Program-made: the position numbers and the translations under genes
Notes under the pieces: model-generated
The model's input: only the letters and a program-made list of their open reading frames with translations
Database searches by the model: none
What the model was told of the DNA's origin: nothing
DNA from: an uncultured Pelagibacteraceae bacterium
Lineage (GTDB): Bacteria; Pseudomonadota; Alphaproteobacteria; Pelagibacterales; AG-422-B15
Assembly (NCBI GenBank): GCA_902518955.1
Contig: CABYIR010000001.1
Location: forward strand, 1-64,000
Length of the DNA: 64,000 nucleotides
Reading direction: 5' to 3'
Shown here: positions 18,636 through 28,038 of the stretch, piece after piece
Layout: each line of letters begins with the position of its first letter
Position numbering within the stretch: the first letter of the stretch is position 1

Positions 18636-19730
18636 ATGAATTATTTAATTTACAGGGATGATGGTATAGGTGACTTAATTGTATCCACACCATTAATTAA
18701 GTTTATAAGAGAAAACGATAAAAATTCTTATATCACTCTAATTTGTTCTAAAAGAAATATTGAGCTTGCCCATTTATTTAAATCGAACTGCTTTATAGAT
18801 AATCTTATTAATATTGATGAATATGATACACATATTAAAAAATTTTCTTTTTATAGAATTGTTAATTATTTAAAAATCGATCATATAATTATCTTAAAAT
18901 CGAGCAATTTTAGCATATTTTTGTCAAAATTAGTTAAAATCGCAAGTTCAAAAAATATATATATATCCGGTGTAGTTCCACTAAATTCATCAAAAAATGG
19001 AAAAAATAGATATAAACCTAGCAAATTCCTAGTAAATCAAATCTTTGATAATCATGAAATTATTGATTGTAGAAATGACTATGTATATAGCAAGGATATC
19101 CAAATGCTTGAACATTATTCAAATCTTGGAAATCAAATTTTTAAATCTACCTTAAAAAGTAATATTAATGATATTCCATATTTTGAACCTAAGGAATTAC
19201 AAGTTAACGCAGATTTTATAACATTAACAAAAAAAATCTTATATCAAAAAAAAATGATGCTTTTTCACTTTGACGAGAAGTGGGACGCTACAGATTATTC
19301 ATTAGACGAAATAATTTACTTATTAAATGTTTTCATAAATTCATTTGGTGGTTTTATTTTTATGACACATGGGTTAATAAAGAATAAATACTACGATCAT
19401 ATTATAAATAATTATGAATTAAAAAAATATTTGACCCCTACTCATAATTATAAAATATACATGTCTAAAATTAATAAAAATTTTTTCTCATTTCCTAATC
19501 TTAAGATTAATGAATTAATGTATATAATTTCAAATTCAGATTTTGTTATTGAGCCTCACGGCGCTCTTACACACATAGCCAGTATCTATAATAAACCAGT
19601 AATAGATTTGGTGCCAAAAAATAAGATTAATTTTTTATCAAAATGGAAACCTAAAAGTAAAAAAATGAAACAAATAGTAATTGATAATAAAGATGAAATA
19701 ATAGAAAACATGAATGAGTTTATCGCCTAA
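18636..19730 (+). CDS. Glycosyltransferase family 9 (heptosyltransferase-like)
   Basis: 364 residues with the GT9 opening YRDDGIGDLIVSTPLIKFI, a middle of alternating strands, and the C-terminal donor-site region VIEPHGALTHIASIYNKPV, which corresponds to the conserved heptosyltransferase segment ending in a nearby Asp/Leu. Likely adds heptose or a related sugar to the LPS core or O-antigen. ATG 18636 is preferred over TTG 18627. It ends convergently with the dehydratase gene, overlapping by 4 bases. Confidence 0.8.
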   Translation: MNYLIYRDDGIGDLIVSTPLIKFIRENDKNSYITLICSKRNIELAHLFKSNCFIDNLINIDEYDTHIKKFSFYRIVNYLKIDHIIILKSSNFSIFLSKLVKIASSKNIYISGVVPLNSSKNGKNRYKPSKFLVNQIFDNHEIIDCRNDYVYSKDIQMLEHYSNLGNQIFKSTLKSNINDIPYFEPKELQVNADFITLTKKILYQKKMMLFHFDEKWDATDYSLDEIIYLLNVFINSFGGFIFMTHGLIKNKYYDHIINNYELKKYLTPTHNYKIYMSKINKNFFSFPNLKINELMYIISNSDFVIEPHGALTHIASIYNKPVIDLVPKNKINFLSKWKPKSKKMKQIVIDNKDEIIENMNEFIA

Positions 19731-20728
19731 TTCTTTCTTTCGAAAGAGATCATTTCGTCGATTAGATTAGTAAAAGATTTATTACATTTCCATTTAAGAT
19801 ATTTTTTTGCTTTCGACGAATTTCCTGAGCTGTTCTTTATATCTAGAGGCCTAAATAATTTTTTATTGATTTTAATAATGATCTTATCATTATCAGAATC
19901 AACAAGAATCTCATTAAGCCCGCGACCTTTCCATGTAGTTATTAAAGAAAGTCTATTACAAACTATATCAATAAATTTTTTTATTGAATAATTAACGCCT
20001 GATGTAATCAAAAAATCGTTAGCAGATTTATATTGCATCATAAGGTACATTGCCCTTACATAATCTTCAGCGTGCCCCCAATCTCTTTTTGAATATATAT
20101 TTCCTAATTCAAATGAGTGATTTTTATTATTAGTATATTTAAGTAAATTCTTAATAATTTTTTTTGAAACATAGTTTTCATCTCTAAGCGGAGACTCATG
20201 ATTGAATAAAATTCCATTACAGGCAAAAAGACCATAATTACTTCTATAATTTAATGTAAGTTGGTGTGCGGACAATTTTGATATTGCGTATGGACTAAGA
20301 GGGTTAAATTTTGTCCTATCGTTACATTTATTGTTTACATTTCCGAACATTTCAGAAGATGAAGCTTGATAATATTTAATTTTTCTATTGGATAAATAGA
20401 TTGAGTTAAGTATCTGAAGACTATCTAAAGTATTAGATTTAAATGTTTTAATAGGATATTTAAATGATTTGGATACTGAACTAGAAGCCGATAAATTATA
20501 GATTTCATCAAGCTTTTCAGTAATAAAAAATTTTGAGGAACCTAAAATACTATTATTAAATATCTTTATTTTTTTTTTTATACCAAGAGATTTTAGACGC
20601 CAAAGATTGACGGTATTGGGTCTCCTTGATGTGCCAATTACATTATAATTTTTTGAAATTAACAACTTCGTCAAATATGCACCATCTTGACCAGAGATAC
20701 CGGTAATTAATGCTTTCTTTTTTTTCAT
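19727..20728 (-). CDS. gmd: GDP-mannose 4,6-dehydratase family protein
   Basis: Extended short-chain dehydrogenase of 333 residues that likely converts GDP-mannose to GDP-4-keto-6-deoxymannose. The cofactor motif GISGQDGAYLTKLL, the SASSSVSKSF and YQASSSEMFGN segments, catalytic YAISK, and NHESPLRDENYVSKKI are all family-typical. It is somewhat shorter than the usual 340-370 and its GTSRRPNTVNLWRL loop differs from classical Gmd, so a closely related nucleotide-sugar dehydratase is possible. It overlaps DUF6165 by 1 base and is the end of the long minus-strand operon. Confidence 0.82.
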   Translation of the reverse strand: MKKKKALITGISGQDGAYLTKLLISKNYNVIGTSRRPNTVNLWRLKSLGIKKKIKIFNNSILGSSKFFITEKLDEIYNLSASSSVSKSFKYPIKTFKSNTLDSLQILNSIYLSNRKIKYYQASSSEMFGNVNNKCNDRTKFNPLSPYAISKLSAHQLTLNYRSNYGLFACNGILFNHESPLRDENYVSKKIIKNLLKYTNNKNHSFELGNIYSKRDWGHAEDYVRAMYLMMQYKSANDFLITSGVNYSIKKFIDIVCNRLSLITTWKGRGLNEILVDSDNDKIIIKINKKLFRPLDIKNSSGNSSKAKKYLKWKCNKSFTNLIDEMISFERKN

Positions 20729-21126
20729 TAATATTTTCTATAAGACTTCACTTCATTAATATCTGAGCCTGTTAATTTATTTATATTCTTTTTAATCAAT
20801 GCTCTTTTATCATTTAAAATATAAACATTTCTAGCTAAATTTATAAATTGATTATCAAATATTTTATCCCTCTCGTGTTTTCTTTTTTTATCTTCAATGG
20901 ACCAGAGACGTAGATTTATTTTTTTTAATTTCTCAAACTCAATCTTAACTTCTGATGATAATAATTTTTTTTTCTTCCATATTTGTTTAAGTAATTTTAA
21001 TTCTTTAATAATATCTTTCAGATCTAATTTGTTATTTATTTTATTTTTTTTAATTTCTAAAATTGTTATTTTGTCAGCAAGTTCACCAACTGATACAGGA
21101 ATATTGATTTTATTTTTGTTAATCAT
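20728..21126 (-). CDS. DUF6165 family protein
   Basis: 132 residues, highly charged and helical. The opening IPVSVGELADKITILEIKK, the central LKKINLRLWSIEDKKRKHE and the FINLARNVYILNDKRALIK segment match the DUF6165 pattern (family of unknown function common in polysaccharide loci). No signal peptide or membrane helix. It sits between tatD (8-base overlap) and gmd (1-base overlap). The location suggests a part in polysaccharide assembly, but that is inference. Confidence 0.75.
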   Translation of the reverse strand: MINKNKINIPVSVGELADKITILEIKKNKINNKLDLKDIIKELKLLKQIWKKKKLLSSEVKIEFEKLKKINLRLWSIEDKKRKHERDKIFDNQFINLARNVYILNDKRALIKKNINKLTGSDINEVKSYRKY

Positions 21127-21898
21127 TTATTCTCTTGAAAAGATTTTTAAAGTTCATTGAAGTTAACTCACACATCTTATCATACTTTATATTATGAATT
21201 TCGCATAATTTTTGAATAGTGTGAGTTATAAATGATGGCTCATTTGTTTTACCTCTATTTGGTACTGGCGCTAAGTAAGGCGAGTCAGTTTCTACTAATA
21301 GTCTGTTAATGGGTATCTGTTTGAAAGTGTTTCTCAAATTTTCTGAGTTCTTAAATGTAATTATTCCACTTGCGGATATGTAAAAACCCATTTCCAGTAT
21401 ATGTTTTGCAAACTTAAGTGATCCAGTAAAACAATGAATTACGCCAGTAAATTCCTTTTTTTTCATCTTGTCAGTAAAGATTCTAACTAAATCATCTTCG
21501 GCATCCCTCATATGTATAACTAGAGGTAATTTAGACTCCTGTGCTAAATCTATATGATATTCAAGAGACTTAATTTGTGTTTTTTTATCTGTATGATTGT
21601 AATAAAAATCTAATCCAGTCTCCCCTATTCCTAGTAATTTCTTATTGTCTAAATTATTTTTTATTATTTTTAATATGTCATTATTAGTTTCTTTAGACTC
21701 GTGAGGGTGTATTCCAAGTGTAAAGAATATATCATCATAAGTACTAGAGATATCAATTAATGTTTCAAAATCATTTGATTTAGTAGAAATATTTAAATAT
21801 TTTCTTACACCTGAAGAACGAGCTCTATTTAATATATTTTCAATATCCATAATATTGTTGTCGAGCGATAAATGGCAATGGCTATCAATTATCATCAA
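21119..21898 (-). CDS. tatD: TatD family metal-dependent DNase
   Basis: TIM-barrel amidohydrolase-fold nuclease of 259 residues, in DNA repair/RNA quality control in other bacteria. Metal-binding DSHCHL at the N-terminus, GIGETGLDFYYN, HMRDAEDD, GVIHCFTGS and LLVETDSPYLAP are present. It overlaps metG by ATGA, the usual metG-tatD order. No unusual features. Confidence 0.95.
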   Translation of the reverse strand: MMIIDSHCHLSLDNNIMDIENILNRARSSGVRKYLNISTKSNDFETLIDISSTYDDIFFTLGIHPHESKETNNDILKIIKNNLDNKKLLGIGETGLDFYYNHTDKKTQIKSLEYHIDLAQESKLPLVIHMRDAEDDLVRIFTDKMKKKEFTGVIHCFTGSLKFAKHILEMGFYISASGIITFKNSENLRNTFKQIPINRLLVETDSPYLAPVPNRGKTNEPSFITHTIQKLCEIHNIKYDKMCELTSMNFKNLFKRIND

Positions 21899-23421
21899 TC
21901 AATCCTCGGAAACAAAGGCGAAATAGCATTTAATTTAACTCCTGATAAGTTCACGCTATTGATTGTTTGAAAATTATATTCTTCTTTTATATTCAGTATT
22001 TTTAATATTTTTTGTGAAGTATCAGGCATAACAGGAAAAATTAATATACCAATCTGTTTTATAAGATTAACTGTTACGAATAGTACATTTTTATATTCGT
22101 TTTCATCATTTTTCTTAAGTTCCCATGGTTTTTTATCATTAAAAAATTTATTGGAGTCTGAAATAAGCTCCCAAACATTTTTAATATAGCCTGTGATATC
22201 TTGCATGCTTATCATTCTATCAAGTAAAATTAACCTCTCACAAAAATTATTAATTAGATAATTATATTCATTAGGTAAATTGACTGGTTCTGGTACGATT
22301 GAATCATAGCTCTTTTCTATCATTGTAAGAGATCTTTGACATAGATTGCCTAAATCATTTGCTAAATCAGCGTTAATTCTATTCTTAAGTGATCTTATTG
22401 AAAAATCTCCGTCATTTCCAAATGGAACTTCTCTTAATAAAAAATATCTAAACTGATCTAGTCCATATTCATTTATTATTTCTACAGGATCTATCACATT
22501 ACCTAGAGACTTAGAAATTTTATTTCCTTCATTAGTCCACCATCCATGTGCATAAATTCTTTTTGGTAATTCAAGATTTGCAGCAATTAAAAAAGCGGGC
22601 CAATAAACCGCATGATGTCGAAGTATATCTTTCCCAACAATATGAATCGTATTTGACCAGAATGATGATAGCTCACCCTGCTCATTATTTAAGTAGTTAA
22701 CTGAATTAGGGTAGCATGTAAGAGCATCAAGCCAGACATACATTATATGATCTGAATTATTTGGCGCTTGAATACCCCAATTAAAAGAAGTTCTTGAAAC
22801 AGATAGATCTTTTAAGCCACTTTTAACAAAGTTAATGACTTCGTTTTTTTTAGACTCGGGTAATATAAAATCCTCATTATCATTATAATACTTTAGTAAT
22901 TTTTCTTGATATTTAGATAATTTAAAAAAATATGACTCTTCTTTTATCCATTCGACTGGACCTCCAGTAATTGTCTTAAATGTTCCATCATTTTGTTTAA
23001 TTAAATCTTTTTCATTATAAAAAGTCTCATCATTCACAGAATACCAACCAGTATATTCATCTAAATAGATATCTCCTTTTTCAAACAATAAATTCCATAA
23101 ATACGTTGCCCCATCTTTATGTCGATCTTCAGTGGTTCTTATGAAATCATCATTAGAAAGATTTAGAGTTTTAGTTAAGTCTCTAAATAATTCAGAGTTT
23201 TTATTGCATAATTCTAAGGGCGAAATAGATAATTTTTCTGCAGCTTTTTGAACTTTTAAACCATGCTCATCAGTTCCAGTCAAAAACCTTGTTTCATCAC
23301 CACTTAAACGACTAAATCTAGCAAGAAAATCTACTGCAATAGATGTATATGCGTGTCCAATATGTGGAACATCATTTACATAGTAAATTGGAGTAGTAAA
23401 GTATCTTCTAATTTGACTCAT
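21895..23421 (-). CDS. metG: Methionyl-tRNA synthetase
   Basis: Class I aminoacyl-tRNA synthetase of 508 residues without the zinc-knuckle insertion of the E. coli type and without the C-terminal tRNA-binding dimer domain. The HIGH motif reads HIGHAY and the KMSKS loop reads GNKISKS. The specificity pocket segments DEHGLKVQKAAEK and the WW in AHGWWTNEG are intact. It overlaps both neighbours, holB and tatD, by 4 bases. The length is normal for the alphaproteobacterial short form. Confidence 0.97.
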   Translation of the reverse strand: MSQIRRYFTTPIYYVNDVPHIGHAYTSIAVDFLARFSRLSGDETRFLTGTDEHGLKVQKAAEKLSISPLELCNKNSELFRDLTKTLNLSNDDFIRTTEDRHKDGATYLWNLLFEKGDIYLDEYTGWYSVNDETFYNEKDLIKQNDGTFKTITGGPVEWIKEESYFFKLSKYQEKLLKYYNDNEDFILPESKKNEVINFVKSGLKDLSVSRTSFNWGIQAPNNSDHIMYVWLDALTCYPNSVNYLNNEQGELSSFWSNTIHIVGKDILRHHAVYWPAFLIAANLELPKRIYAHGWWTNEGNKISKSLGNVIDPVEIINEYGLDQFRYFLLREVPFGNDGDFSIRSLKNRINADLANDLGNLCQRSLTMIEKSYDSIVPEPVNLPNEYNYLINNFCERLILLDRMISMQDITGYIKNVWELISDSNKFFNDKKPWELKKNDENEYKNVLFVTVNLIKQIGILIFPVMPDTSQKILKILNIKEEYNFQTINSVNLSGVKLNAISPLFPRID

Positions 23422-24350
23422 TGTTGCTTAAGACGATTAAAGTAATGTATCAATATATGTTCAAATGATAAATTAAAAGTAATATATCTCTCCTTTAATT
23501 TTTTTAGTTCATTGGCCATTGAAATAAATCTATCTATCTTGCTGTAATGTAAACTATTAATACTATTTTTGATGTATAGTATTTTTTTTAAAATCAGATA
23601 ATCAAAAAAAGATATTATCAAAGCTTTATCGCCTCCTTTATTATTAAGAAAATTAATATAATGATATGCAGTATTTGATTTAATATTATTCTTGTTCTCA
23701 TATATTTTTTGTAAATGATCATCGATATCTCTAAAATCGTTATTAATGTAACTTCTGGAAACATCTAGAGATCCATGTGTCAGCTCGTATAAGTAAGAGT
23801 GATCTGTTGTTTTAAGGTCGTCTAATTCATAAAGAATTGATAAAAAATCACTTTTTTTAAAGTTATTAAATTTTATTTGAAATGATCTAGATTTTATTGT
23901 CGGTAACAGCCTTTTATTATCATGTGATATCAAAATGAAATGGCTATTTATATTAGGCTCCTCAATGATCTTCAAAAGTGAATTAATTGCATCCAATGAC
24001 AAGTCATCAATAGCATCAATAATGCAGACTCTTTTACTATGGGATTCATTTTTAGTTTTAAAAAAACTGCTAATATGGGATATGTCATCCCTAGACATTA
24101 ATTGCTTCAATCGCTTTTTCTCATCTAATTTACCTTTACAGATGAATAAAATATTGTGGCTTGTTTGTTCATTTATATAATTTAATTCATCTAATCTAAT
24201 ACAGCCAACTAAACAATAGGCAACATTTCTTGCAATTAATGATTTACCAACTCCCTTCTGACCACTCAATATTAATGAATTTGGAAATTGTTTCTTTTCA
24301 ATAAGGTTTTTTATTAAATCTATTTGAATATGATTTCCTAAAATCTTCAT
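23418..24350 (-). CDS. holB: DNA polymerase III delta' subunit
   Basis: 310-residue AAA+ clamp-loader subunit. Walker A is SGQKGVGKSLIARN; the sensor 1 region is HFILISHDNKRLLPTIKSRS with the SRC-like motif degenerate as SRS. The gene sits between tmk and metG, the standard place for holB in this class. Divergence in the middle is high, as is normal for delta'. The protein pairs with DnaX and HolA to load the sliding clamp. Confidence 0.87.
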   Translation of the reverse strand: MKILGNHIQIDLIKNLIEKKQFPNSLILSGQKGVGKSLIARNVAYCLVGCIRLDELNYINEQTSHNILFICKGKLDEKKRLKQLMSRDDISHISSFFKTKNESHSKRVCIIDAIDDLSLDAINSLLKIIEEPNINSHFILISHDNKRLLPTIKSRSFQIKFNNFKKSDFLSILYELDDLKTTDHSYLYELTHGSLDVSRSYINNDFRDIDDHLQKIYENKNNIKSNTAYHYINFLNNKGGDKALIISFFDYLILKKILYIKNSINSLHYSKIDRFISMANELKKLKERYITFNLSFEHILIHYFNRLKQQ

Positions 24351-24354
24351 TAAG

Positions 24355-24984
24355 TTAGTCCGATAGCAATTTATTTTTAATGTTTTTCCATATTATATGT
24401 CCAATTTCTTCCTTATCTTTTGAAGCATCAATGACTACAAATCTTTTAGAATCTTCTTTTGCTATTTTTAAAAAAGAAGCATTAATTTTTTTATGATATT
24501 TTATTGGCATACTTTCATAGCGAAGCTCTATATTTTTTCTACCCCGAGATCGTTTAAGACCAATATCAGGATTTATATTTAATAGAAAAGTAATTCTTGG
24601 TTTTAGTTTTTTAGTTACAATAAGATCTAACTTATTTATTAGTTTTATGTCTAAGCCTTTTCCATAACCTTGATACACAACTGTTGAATCAGTAAAACGA
24701 TCACATAGAACAAATTTTTCATTTTCTAAAGCATCTAGTATTATATTTTCTAAATGATCTTTACGAGCAGCATTTATTAATAAAAGTTCAGAAATCTCTG
24801 ACCATCTATTTTTTTCGCCTTTTACTAATAAATTTCTAATTATTTCAGCATTAGGGGAGCCACCAGGTTCTCTCGTTGTTACTACTTCGCCGTACTTAAG
24901 TAATTTTTTTTTAAGAATTTTTATTTGTGTAGTTTTTCCTGAACCTTCTCCACCTTCAAAAGTAATAAATCTTTTATTAATCAC
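24355..24984 (-). CDS. tmk: Thymidylate kinase
   Basis: Phosphorylates dTMP to dTDP. P-loop FEGGEGSGKTTQIK, the DR motif in LCDRFTDSTVVYQGYGKG and the TREPGG motif are visible; length 209 is standard. The start codon is GTG at 24984-24982, eight bases from the dac stop. Fifth in the minus-strand operon running from mltB to gmd. Confidence 0.96.
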   Translation of the reverse strand: MINKRFITFEGGEGSGKTTQIKILKKKLLKYGEVVTTREPGGSPNAEIIRNLLVKGEKNRWSEISELLLINAARKDHLENIILDALENEKFVLCDRFTDSTVVYQGYGKGLDIKLINKLDLIVTKKLKPRITFLLNINPDIGLKRSRGRKNIELRYESMPIKYHKKINASFLKIAKEDSKRFVVIDASKDKEEIGHIIWKNIKNKLLSD

Positions 24985-24991
24985 ACCAGAA

Positions 24992-26137
24992 TTATGAAAA
25001 AATTATTGAAAATAAGCTAGTAATTAAATTATTAAAAAATAAAAAAAATCTTCCAATAATGCCAACTTTTTGAACTTCATTCACTGTTTCAAGATAAAAA
25101 TTTACTTTTTCTGCATCATTTAAAACAACTTCTAAAGTTGCAACAACTGATCCTGCTGGAAGAGGAGCAGATATATTTGGTGAAACTCTAATGTTTTGAA
25201 TTATTTTATCTTTATAAGCTTTTGATACTGTCACCTTAACATTTTGTGAAGGTGTGACTTGAGTAATTTTTTTTGCTAACGGGATCTCAATCTCAGAGAA
25301 TACTTCACCTGCTTGAGCAATATTAATGTTTGTAAATTCTCTAAAACCCCATGTTAAAAGTCTTGCTGATCCTTGAGATCTTTTTTTAGAAGATGAAAAG
25401 CCATTAGTTACCGAAATTAATCTTCTTCCATCTTGAACAGCTGAAGCAGCCAAACCGTAACCAGAGGCTGACAAATGTCCAGTTTTTAATCCATCTGCAC
25501 CCATTTCTTTGTATAATAATGGATTCCTATTATTTTGTTTAATTCCTGACCATTCAAATTCAGTTTCTGCAAATAGATGATAATAATTTGGGTAATTATT
25601 AATTAAATATTTTGAAAGCAATGCTATATCATAAACAGTTGAATAATTATTCTCATGGAACATTCCTGTAGAATTCGTAAAGTTTGTATTCATTAGACCA
25701 ATATCTTTAGCTAGATCATTCATAATTATTGCAAATGCCTCTTCAGAACCCGCAATTTCTTCTGCAACAACGATACATGCATCATTACCAGACTGTATTA
25801 TTATACCTCTTAACAAATCCTCAACTCTTATTTCTTTACCTACTTCAACAAACATTGATGATCCTTCTCGCTCTTTCCAAGCTCTTTCACTTACAGTAAA
25901 TTTATCATCTAGTTGAAGTGTTCCATTCTTTAGTTTTTCAAAAATAATAAGAATAGTCATAATTTTTGTCATTGACGCTGGATAAGTTTTAATATCTTTA
26001 TTTTTTTCAAAAAGAATTTGTCCAGTATCTCCATCAATAATGATTGCGGTCTCAGCTTCTGTATCAATGAATGAAGAATAAGAAATATTGATGCTAGTAT
26101 ATAAAAATAAGAAAATTATTGGTAAAAGTTTTTTCAT
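24992..26137 (-). CDS. D-alanyl-D-alanine carboxypeptidase (PBP5 type)
   Basis: Penicillin-binding protein that trims the terminal D-Ala of peptidoglycan stem peptides. Signal peptide at the N-terminus (LPIIFLFLYTSINISYSSF). The active-site motifs are SxxK in YPASMTKIMT, SGN in IQSGNDACIV and KTG in GLKTGHLSASGYG. A C-terminal PBP5-like beta domain and a terminal hydrophobic/amphipathic segment (about the last 20 residues) likely anchor it to the membrane. The rlpA-dac-tmk order matches relatives. Confidence 0.94.
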   Translation of the reverse strand: MKKLLPIIFLFLYTSINISYSSFIDTEAETAIIIDGDTGQILFEKNKDIKTYPASMTKIMTILIIFEKLKNGTLQLDDKFTVSERAWKEREGSSMFVEVGKEIRVEDLLRGIIIQSGNDACIVVAEEIAGSEEAFAIIMNDLAKDIGLMNTNFTNSTGMFHENNYSTVYDIALLSKYLINNYPNYYHLFAETEFEWSGIKQNNRNPLLYKEMGADGLKTGHLSASGYGLAASAVQDGRRLISVTNGFSSSKKRSQGSARLLTWGFREFTNINIAQAGEVFSEIEIPLAKKITQVTPSQNVKVTVSKAYKDKIIQNIRVSPNISAPLPAGSVVATLEVVLNDAEKVNFYLETVNEVQKVGIIGRFFLFFNNLITSLFSIIFS

Positions 26138-26143
26138 ATATAT

Positions 26144-27019
26144 TTAGAGTATTAATAAGCTTAAATCTTCATACTGTTTGAATGTGTCATTTTTTTGAAC
26201 ATTATATAAGTCTTCAATATCATTAAATGGACCCAAAACAACATTATAATAAATTTTGTCTCCTTTTTTGGACTCAATTATATTTATATTTAAATCACTA
26301 TTAAATCCATTTTTAAAAGATATTGCGCTCTTTTTGAATGAAAATTTTGTAATATTTAAATATATTTTCCCTGCTTGAACTTTTTTTATCACCAGGTCAT
26401 TATTTCCATTTTTAAATAAATTTGAGTCTTTATCATCTGGCTGTTTTTTAATAGTAGTAATTGTTTCTAGAGAAACAGATGAAACAGGGGCTTTATTTAC
26501 CTTCTTTTCTTCATTGTATGTCTTTGCTTCTTTCAGGACAAATGTCTCATTTTGATTTATCAAATTAATTTCAACAATACCGACATCTGAGTTTATCTCT
26601 AATATATTGAACACCGACGGAGATAATTCGATTGTATTGATATTTGAATATCCACCACGATGGTTAATCCTGACATTAGTAGTGTACCCATTTGATAGAT
26701 TCGTAACCGAAACAATTGAAGGAAGAGCTAAAGATGCATGGGCACCAGATAGTACATCTGGATGATATCTTTCACCATTAGATGTTCTAAATCCAACTTC
26801 CAAATTTCTTATTTTTGATGCAACTCCTATTTGATTAAATGATTTATAGTTTTTTGGATAAAACCATTTCCCTTCTATTTCATATGGCGGCTCAATAATT
26901 AATGATGAAATATTGTCAGGACTTGAATTACTTAACTCATCTTTTGCAATATTTGCAACATCCATCACAGTGCAATTATAAAATAAAATAAATAAACTTA
27001 GTAAAAAAAAATTCTTCAC
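26144..27019 (-). CDS. rlpA: RlpA-like septal lipoprotein, altered catalytic site
   Basis: 291 residues with an N-terminal hydrophobic segment ending in FYNC, a plausible lipobox. A double-psi beta-barrel follows, with the RlpA signature TSNGERYHPDVLSGAHASL and the VSVTNLSNGYTTNVRINHRG strand; the last about 70 residues look like a SPOR domain (YYNVVLGPFNDIEDLYNVQK). The usual NDRGP reads NHRGG, so the acidic residue thought to be catalytic in lytic RlpA is His here, while the Glu and His of the other motif are kept. It starts with GTG overlapping the mltB stop by 1 base. Activity is therefore uncertain. Confidence 0.8.
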   Translation of the reverse strand: MKNFFLLSLFILFYNCTVMDVANIAKDELSNSSPDNISSLIIEPPYEIEGKWFYPKNYKSFNQIGVASKIRNLEVGFRTSNGERYHPDVLSGAHASLALPSIVSVTNLSNGYTTNVRINHRGGYSNINTIELSPSVFNILEINSDVGIVEINLINQNETFVLKEAKTYNEEKKVNKAPVSSVSLETITTIKKQPDDKDSNLFKNGNNDLVIKKVQAGKIYLNITKFSFKKSAISFKNGFNSDLNINIIESKKGDKIYYNVVLGPFNDIEDLYNVQKNDTFKQYEDLSLLIL

Positions 27020-28038
27020 TAGAAATACTCAATCATATCTGAGAGTGTTCCAACAGCTATGCCAAAAAATAACGAACGATTCCATTTCATAATTGTTTTA
27101 AAATTTTCATATACTATATATTTTCTTCCATTTTTACCTTCAGGATAAACTAAATAAGCATCAATATTAACTTCAGGTAATTTTGATCCATCTAAATTTA
27201 TAACTCCTAACTTAGACCACTCATTAAGTTTTTTTTTCACATTAATGTTTCTCGCTGATGTTGTAATCAAATTCTCGTCTATTACACTCATAGTTTTGAC
27301 TTCCCTACCCCATGTTTGATTAGGATTCCATCCAGATTTATTTAAATAATTTGAAGATGAAGCAAATACGTCTGGTAATGTGTTCCATATATCTTTTTTG
27401 CCATCTTTATTAAAATCAGTGGCATAGTTTAGAAAACTTGATGGCATAAATTGATTTTGACCCATTGCTCCTGCCCATGATCCCATCATATCATTTGGCT
27501 CAATATGTCCTTGATCAATAATTGTCAGCGCGTTTATTATTTCATCAGTAAAGAAATCCCTTCTTCTCAAATCATGACTTAGAGTTGCAAGAGATCTAAT
27601 TACATTAAAAGACCCTGTGTACATTCCAAAATTTGTTTCAATTCCCCACAGAGCAATTATGAATCTTGATTGAACCTTGTAAGCATTATAAATTTCATCA
27701 AATAACAATTTGTGTGTTTGAAACAATTTTTTACCTTTTTTAACACGAGATTTTGGTGTGGCATTGTTCAAATATGTATCTAATGTAAGCGTAAATTCTG
27801 GCTGCATCCTATCTAACTCAAGAACTCGTTTATTTTGCTCTACTCCATCAAGGGACTTTTGAATGGTTTCACTTGCAATACCCTTATTTATTGCCAACTC
27901 TTCAATATTTTTTATCCAAGCATCAAAAGTGATATTTTCATTTGCTTGTGTAATTATTGGATTAAATGTAATAAATGTCAGAGAAACTAGAAAAACATAC
28001 ACTTTTATAAAACTGTATTTTTTGAATAAATTGGTCAT
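27019..28038 (-). CDS. mltB: Lytic murein transglycosylase B (GH103)
   Basis: Secreted lytic transglycosylase of 339 residues. A signal peptide covers about residues 1-33 (VYVFLVSLTFITFNPIITQA). The GH103 hallmark with catalytic Glu is ALWGIETNFGMYTGSFNVI; MGQNQFMPSSFLNYATDF and the Ca/EF-hand-like DFNKDGKKDIW follow. Its ATG (28038-28036) overlaps the ATG of the divergent beta-synthase gene on the other strand by 2 bases, so any promoter and ribosome site of each gene must lie in the coding part of the other. Confidence 0.92.
   Translation of the reverse strand: MTNLFKKYSFIKVYVFLVSLTFITFNPIITQANENITFDAWIKNIEELAINKGIASETIQKSLDGVEQNKRVLELDRMQPEFTLTLDTYLNNATPKSRVKKGKKLFQTHKLLFDEIYNAYKVQSRFIIALWGIETNFGMYTGSFNVIRSLATLSHDLRRRDFFTDEIINALTIIDQGHIEPNDMMGSWAGAMGQNQFMPSSFLNYATDFNKDGKKDIWNTLPDVFASSSNYLNKSGWNPNQTWGREVKTMSVIDENLITTSARNINVKKKLNEWSKLGVINLDGSKLPEVNIDAYLVYPEGKNGRKYIVYENFKTIMKWNRSLFFGIAVGTLSDMIEYF

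Noticed and set aside
27863-28036. N-terminal extension of the beta-synthase in its open frame
   Set aside because: The extra 58 residues are antisense to the mltB signal peptide region and have no enzyme similarity.
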